From an uncultured Clostridia bacterium (GTDB taxonomy: Bacteria > Bacillota > Clostridia > Oscillospirales > Acutalibacteraceae): 8,903 bases of DNA. The stretch spans positions 1-8,903 of the forward strand of contig CALYNN010000060.1 of the NCBI GenBank assembly GCA_945221685.1, read 5' to 3'. Of the stretch, positions 6,734 through 8,903 are shown one piece after another. Both the position numbers and the translations under genes were made by a program. A model generated the notes under the pieces. It ran no database searches. It saw nothing but the letters and a program-made list of their open reading frames with translations, and had not been told where the DNA came from. Position 1 is the stretch's first letter. Every line of letters starts with the position of its first letter.

Positions 6734-7120
6734 GTGTGGCGGCAGCCCTTCCCCGGTCCCGGCTTGGGAGTGCGCATTATCGGCGAAATAACGGCTGAAA
6801 AAATCAAGGTTTTGCAGGAGGCCGATTGGGTGCTTCGCGACGAAATGGCTAAAAACGGCTACGAAAAGAATTTGGCGCAGTTTTTCTGTGTGCTTCCCGG
6901 CGTAAATACAGTGGGCGTAATGGGCGACCACAGAACCTACGATAACCTTGTGGCAATCCGCGCCGTAACAACCGACGACTTTATGACAGCCGATTGGGCG
7001 AAAATACCGTACGACATCCTCGCAACCGTGTCTAACAGAATTACAAATGAGGTGGAGCATGTAAATAGAGTAGTTTACGATATAACCTCCAAACCCCCCG
7101 GCACAGTAGAATGGGAATAG
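6734..7120 (+). CDS. guaA: GuaA C-terminal portion: dimerisation/XMP-binding domain
   Basis: This is the same frame as the N-terminal portion, two codons after the amber. It covers residues 381-508, from VWRQPFPGPG to GTVEWE, close to the Pfam GMP_synt_C domain plus a short lead-in. GTG 6734 follows AGGAG (6726-6730) by only 3 bases, so independent initiation or reinitiation is possible but the spacing is poor. The terminal TAG (7118-7120) is immediately followed by an in-frame TAA. Confidence 0.45.
   Translation: MWRQPFPGPGLGVRIIGEITAEKIKVLQEADWVLRDEMAKNGYEKNLAQFFCVLPGVNTVGVMGDHRTYDNLVAIRAVTTDDFMTADWAKIPYDILATVSNRITNEVEHVNRVVYDITSKPPGTVEWE
7109..7119 (+). other. probable integration core (att site) in the 3' end of guaA
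   Basis: GAATGGGAATA, spanning the last codons of guaA, differs at one base from GAGTGGGAATA, which I recall as the core used by the guaA-specific element Tn5801. The 3' end of guaA is a known integration hotspot in Firmicutes. The DNA that follows has element-type genes and lower G+C. The partner copy (far end of the element) is outside the window, so the exact crossover is inferred. Confidence 0.6.
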
Positions 7121-7128
7121 TAAACAAT

Positions 7129-7174
7129 AACCCCCAAACCCTTGTAAATAAAGGGTTTGGGGGTTTTCTTTTTG
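7129..7174 (+). terminator. strong intrinsic terminator after guaA, possibly bidirectional
   Basis: A perfect 15-bp stem, AACCCCCAAACCCTT (7129-7143) against 7151-7165, encloses a 7-base loop (GTAAATA). It is followed by a T-rich run, TTTTCTTTTT, that begins within the stem. It starts 8 bases after the guaA stop. On the minus strand the stem is followed by TTATTGTTTA, so it could also stop transcription of the converging repressor gene that ends at 7215. Confidence 0.92.
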
Positions 7175-7178
7175 TCTG

Positions 7179-7200
7179 TGAGTACTTTTTGAGTACTTTT
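7179..7200 (+). repeat. two tandem copies of TGAGTACTTTT
   Basis: Two perfect, directly adjacent 11-bp copies (7179-7189 and 7190-7200), each with the palindromic hexamer AGTACT, lie 60-90 bases inside the presumed element end. Tyrosine recombinases of Tn916-like elements bind short direct repeats at such positions with their N-terminal domain. The spacing of 11 bp, about one helical turn, places both copies on the same face of DNA. The arm-site role is inference. Confidence 0.6.
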
Positions 7201-7214
7201 GTGCAATTTTTAGA

Positions 7215-7775
7215 TTATAGCTTTTCGATACACTGTTGCAACTGTAATTCCAAAGCCATATTTTGTTCTTCTAATAAAGCTATGTCATTTAAATTGCCAT
7301 TTACAGACTTCTTGAATTTTTCCATATTAATTGTATTTGAAATCCACTGAACAAAAATTGGATATAGATTATGACTTTTAATTGTATTCTCAAATAGCAT
7401 ATTGACTGTTACAAAATCATATGCATCAGTTCCAATTCTAAATTGAATAATATTTTCTAATTTTGGATTTAATTCTAACATTATTATGTCATTTGTTTTT
7501 TTGAAAGTAATAAAGTTAATTTTATATAAGTATATAAATAATCCATATATATCACTATATGTTTCAAATTGAAAATCGTAGTTCTTTTCTGACAGAACAT
7601 ATGGCCTTACTTTCAGCGCACTTGCAATTTTCAAGATATGAGAATATTGAGGATTACAGTTTGTGCTTTCGTATTTTCGAATTATTCCGTGATTAATACC
7701 TGTGATTTCAGATAATTCCTTGCCCGTCATTTTTAAATTGTTTCTAAGAATTTTTATTTTTTTACCAGTATCCAT
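7215..7775 (-). CDS. XRE-family (Cro/cI-type) transcriptional regulator, likely element repressor
   Basis: This 186-aa protein has an N-terminal helix-turn-helix at about 4-58: KIKILRNNLKMTGKELSEITGI, then the recognition helix INHGIIRKYE, then ILKIASALKV. Residues 65-160 are aromatic- and isoleucine-rich and I do not recognise a domain there; no LexA-type Ser/Lys autoprotease motif or IrrE-type protease is visible. Residues 161-185 (LLEEQNMALELQLQQ) look like a short coiled coil for dimerisation. It is transcribed away from the small winged-helix gene, and a 25-bp palindrome covers the promoter of that gene. The inferred role is the repressor that keeps the element quiescent. The ribosome binding site is weak (AAAGAGAG-like, about 13 bases upstream). 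The A+T-rich codon use differs clearly from guaA. Confidence 0.85.
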   Translation of the reverse strand: MDTGKKIKILRNNLKMTGKELSEITGINHGIIRKYESTNCNPQYSHILKIASALKVRPYVLSEKNYDFQFETYSDIYGLFIYLYKINFITFKKTNDIIMLELNPKLENIIQFRIGTDAYDFVTVNMLFENTIKSHNLYPIFVQWISNTINMEKFKKSVNGNLNDIALLEEQNMALELQLQQCIEKL

Positions 7776-7869
7776 AATTATTAACTGCTCTCTTTAAAAA
7801 ATATCTTCAAATACATATTAACACAAACAATATGATAAATCCACTAAAATATTTATACAACAAAAACTA

Positions 7870-7898
7870 TTGACAATACAAACAAAAAATGTTACTAT
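7870..7898 (+). promoter_or_regulatory. strong promoter of the excisionase-like gene and RepA-like operon
   Basis: A perfect -35 TTGACA (7870-7875), a 17-base spacer and TACTAT (7893-7898) preceded by TG (extended -10, TGTTACTAT). The start is predicted near 7905, inside the palindromic operator. A promoter this near consensus in a mobile element normally needs tight repression. Confidence 0.8.
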
Positions 7899-7915
7899 GT
7901 CAGTGACACAGTAAC
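7891..7915. promoter_or_regulatory. 25-bp palindromic operator over the rightward promoter
   Basis: Arms GTTACTATGTCA (7891-7902) and TGACACAGTAAC (7904-7915) are inverted repeats matching at 11 of 12 positions around a central G at 7903. The site covers the -10 and the expected transcription start, so a bound dimer would block RNA polymerase. The divergently encoded XRE protein is the obvious candidate ligand; this assignment is inference from position. Confidence 0.72.
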
Positions 7916-7950
7916 AAAACCATAATAAAATTGAAAAGAGGTGAAACAAT

Positions 7951-8151
7951 ATGCAAGAAACCGTTGTACAAAATAAGCTTTATTATAATGCACCGGAATT
8001 ATCTAACCTGTTAGGTGTATCCCTTGGGCAAAGTTATAAAATCATTAGAACACTAAACAGTGAGCTATCTGATATGGGATACATCACCATTGCCGGCCGC
8101 ATACCTAAGGCATATTTCAAAACCAAATATTTTGGTTTTGAAGAAAAATAA
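7951..8151 (+). CDS. small winged-helix DNA-binding protein, excisionase-like
   Basis: This 66-aa protein carries one helix-turn-helix at about 12-36 (APELSNLLGVSLGQSYKIIRTLN) followed by a wing-like GYITIAGRIPKAYF at 43-56. This matches the small helix-turn-helix proteins found at the start of the early operon in many Firmicute integrative elements, often labelled excisionase or regulator. The likely job is recombination directionality or early-operon regulation; the sequence cannot decide between them. SD AAGAGGTG at 7936-7943 lies 7 bases before the ATG. It is the first gene after the repressed promoter and is followed 27 bases later by the RepA-like ATPase. Confidence 0.8.
   Translation: MQETVVQNKLYYNAPELSNLLGVSLGQSYKIIRTLNSELSDMGYITIAGRIPKAYFKTKYFGFEEK
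8116..8142 (+). repeat. perfect 12-bp hairpin in the end of the excisionase-like gene
   Basis: TTCAAAACCAAA (8116-8127) pairs perfectly with 8131-8142 across a 3-base loop (TAT). It lies inside the last codons of the small gene and 20 bases before the SD of the RepA-like gene. No T-run follows it, so it is not a standard terminator; it could affect mRNA processing or translation between the two genes. Confidence 0.5.
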
Positions 8152-8178
8152 AAAATATTAAAAGGAGGTGTATGTCTA

Positions 8179-8903
8179 ATGGACATCAAAAAAGAAATGA
8201 CTACCCATAACACTCCTGCTGGAACAGGAGTGGAGCAGTCACCAAATGATTGTATGAATAGTATATCAAATAATGGCAAATCTGTCAAGGTAGATAGGCT
8301 TGATACAAAAACAATGAGAGAATTAAATGAGATTTCGTTTGTTCCTCACAAGCCTGTAATAGATGGTTTGTTGAATAACGGAGTTAATTTACTCGTCGGA
8401 CCGCCAAAAATTGGCAAATCATTTATGGTTGCAGATTTAAGTGTGCGAGTAAGTAAAGGCGAACAGTTTTTGAATAGAAAAACTCACCAAGGCGAAGTTT
8501 TATATCTTGCGTTGGAAGATAATTTCCAACGACTACAGCAACGCTACTATCGTATGTTTGATGTTGATGATAGTGAAAATTTGCACTTAGCTATTGTATC
8601 AAACGATATTAAAAACGGATTGGAATTGCAAATTAATGAATTTGTAAATAATCATCCAAAGGTGTCGTTAATTGTTATTGATACACTTCAAAAAATTAGG
8701 GGAAATGAAAATGAAAAATCCAGTTACTCTAATGATTACGAGGTTATAACAAAGCTAAAAAAGATTGCAGAGCAACATAATATTTGTATTCTTGTTGTTC
8801 ATCATACAAGAAAACAAGAAGCTGTGGATATATTTGATACTATATCGGGCACAAATGGGTTATTAGGAGCCGCAGATGGCTCTCTTATTACTTTCTCTTA
8901 TAC
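8179..8903 (+). CDS. RepA-like RecA-fold (AAA) ATPase, partial
   Basis: The frame is open to the window edge (241 residues plus two bases). The first 45 residues are polar and poorly ordered. The ATPase core follows: Walker A GPPKIGKS at 74-81, an acidic pair in LALEDN (Glu113, Asp114), Walker B LIVIDT at 164-169, a sensor-like VVHHTRK at 206-212, and SGTNGLLGAADG at 223-234. This order matches the hexameric RepA/AAA_25 helicase-type ATPases carried by plasmids and integrative elements, so a role in element replication is inferred. The start is set by SD AGGAGG (8163-8168), 10 bases before ATG 8179; the nearer ATG at 8172 opens only a 12-codon frame. It shares the low G+C of the neighbouring element genes. 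The C-terminus is missing. Confidence 0.85.
   Translation, partial: MDIKKEMTTHNTPAGTGVEQSPNDCMNSISNNGKSVKVDRLDTKTMRELNEISFVPHKPVIDGLLNNGVNLLVGPPKIGKSFMVADLSVRVSKGEQFLNRKTHQGEVLYLALEDNFQRLQQRYYRMFDVDDSENLHLAIVSNDIKNGLELQINEFVNNHPKVSLIVIDTLQKIRGNENEKSSYSNDYEVITKLKKIAEQHNICILVVHHTRKQEAVDIFDTISGTNGLLGAADGSLITFSY
8211..8232 (+). repeat. 8-bp GC-rich hairpin in the 5' coding part of the RepA-like gene
   Basis: CACTCCTG (8211-8218) and CAGGAGTG (8225-8232) form a perfect stem with a 6-base loop. It begins directly after the TAA of the 12-codon frame that starts at 8172. No T-run follows. In this AT-rich surrounding a stem of this composition stands out, and it could modulate translation or transcription elongation. 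Confidence 0.45.

Larger units (their letters stand above)
5594..7120 (+). pseudogene. guaA: GMP synthase (glutamine-hydrolysing) with an in-frame amber codon
   Basis: GMP synthase converts XMP, glutamine and ATP to GMP, the last step of de novo guanine nucleotide synthesis. The reading spans 508 residues plus one internal TAG, the usual full length, with no frameshift. Residues 1-190 are the class I glutamine amidotransferase domain (Cys80 in GICYGC, His166 and Glu168 in FHPEV). The ATP pyrophosphatase domain follows with the PP-loop SGGVDSS at 220-226. The C-terminal dimerisation/XMP-binding domain begins around 380 (RQPFPGPGLG) and ends with the canonical KPPGTVEWE. Codon 378 (6725-6727) is TAG where relatives have an ordinary residue in GIP-x-ELVWRQPFPGPG; a single change from GAG, CAG or AAG would explain it. 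Everything downstream remains well conserved, so decay is either very recent or absent. Options: recent nonsense mutation, sequencing or assembly error, amber suppression or recoding, or a split protein made by reinitiation. Confidence 0.9.
7776..7950. promoter_or_regulatory. divergent control region between repressor and excisionase-like gene
   Basis: This 175-base, very AT-rich region separates the two divergent genes. The rightward promoter and operator are clear and listed separately. The leftward promoter for the repressor is not convincing: the best candidates (for example TAATAT at 7820-7815 with a weak -35 TGGATT at 7843-7838) match consensus poorly. A second copy of the operator sequence is not present. 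Confidence 0.55.
7109..8903 (+). mobile_element. left end of an integrated element at guaA (partial)
   Basis: Beyond guaA, G+C falls visibly and the gene set changes to an XRE-type repressor, a divergent small winged-helix/excisionase-like protein and a RepA-like ATPase. This set is characteristic of the regulation and replication module of integrative conjugative or mobilisable elements. A probable att core lies at the junction and tandem repeats near the end resemble recombinase arm sites. No integrase, relaxase or cargo is visible before the window ends, so the class (ICE, IME, satellite or prophage remnant) is open. Confidence 0.7.

Noticed and set aside
6725..6736. Frameshift as the cause of the guaA interruption
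   Set aside because: The reading frame before and after the TAG is the same, and no residues are missing from the conserved motif apart from the one codon.
6434..7060. A 208-codon minus-strand open frame antisense to guaA
   Set aside because: It is opposite the conserved pyrophosphatase and dimerisation domains of GMP synthase and has no family features or start signals.
8172..8210. ATG 8172 as the start of the RepA-like ATPase
   Set aside because: That frame stops after 12 codons; the ATPase motifs are in the frame opened at 8179.
1..8903. CRISPR array, tRNA or rRNA genes, complete insertion sequence
   Set aside because: I found no regularly spaced repeats, cloverleaf or rRNA-like stretch, and no transposase or paired terminal inverted repeats within the window.

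Overview
The window looks like chromosomal DNA of an anaerobic Clostridia-type Firmicute. The evidence is strong AGGAGG-type ribosome binding sites, sigma-A promoters with 17-bp spacers, several flavin and iron-sulfur enzymes typical of fermenters, and a Firmicute-style mobile element. About 7.1 kb on the left is host sequence of moderate G+C. From about position 7175 to the right edge the DNA is clearly more AT-rich and reads as the beginning of an integrated element.

Positions 1-4404 (minus strand) hold a three-gene redox operon read from right to left. It starts at a promoter near 4462-4490 and runs NuoE/HydC-like (157 aa), NuoF/HydB-like (581 aa), then a large NfnB/GltD-like FAD protein with ferredoxin domains that leaves the window at position 1 (first 723 residues present). 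The first two subunits form the FMN/NADH module of the electron-bifurcating HydABC/Bfu family. The third adds a second pyridine-nucleotide/FAD module. Neither an H-cluster nor an intact molybdopterin motif is visible in the part present. The best reading is a Stn-type (Sporomusa-type Nfn) NADH/NADPH/ferredoxin transhydrogenase. A glutamate-synthase-linked hydrogenase or a formate dehydrogenase-linked complex remain possible until the missing C-terminus is seen.

Positions 4541-5359 (minus) encode a Cof-type HAD phosphatase with its own extended -10 promoter. Diverging from it is guaA (GMP synthase, 5594-7120, plus). It is complete in length and sequence except for an in-frame amber codon at 6725-6727, which falls just before the C-terminal dimerisation domain.

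The last codons of guaA contain GAATGGGAATA, one base different from the core used by guaA-specific integrative elements such as Tn5801. After it come a strong terminator, a tandem 11-bp repeat, a minus-strand XRE-family repressor, a divergent small winged-helix (excisionase-like) gene and a partial RepA-like RecA-fold ATPase. The promoter of the divergent pair is covered by a 25-bp imperfect palindrome, so this looks like the repression switch of an integrated element. Its integrase, far end and cargo lie beyond the window.
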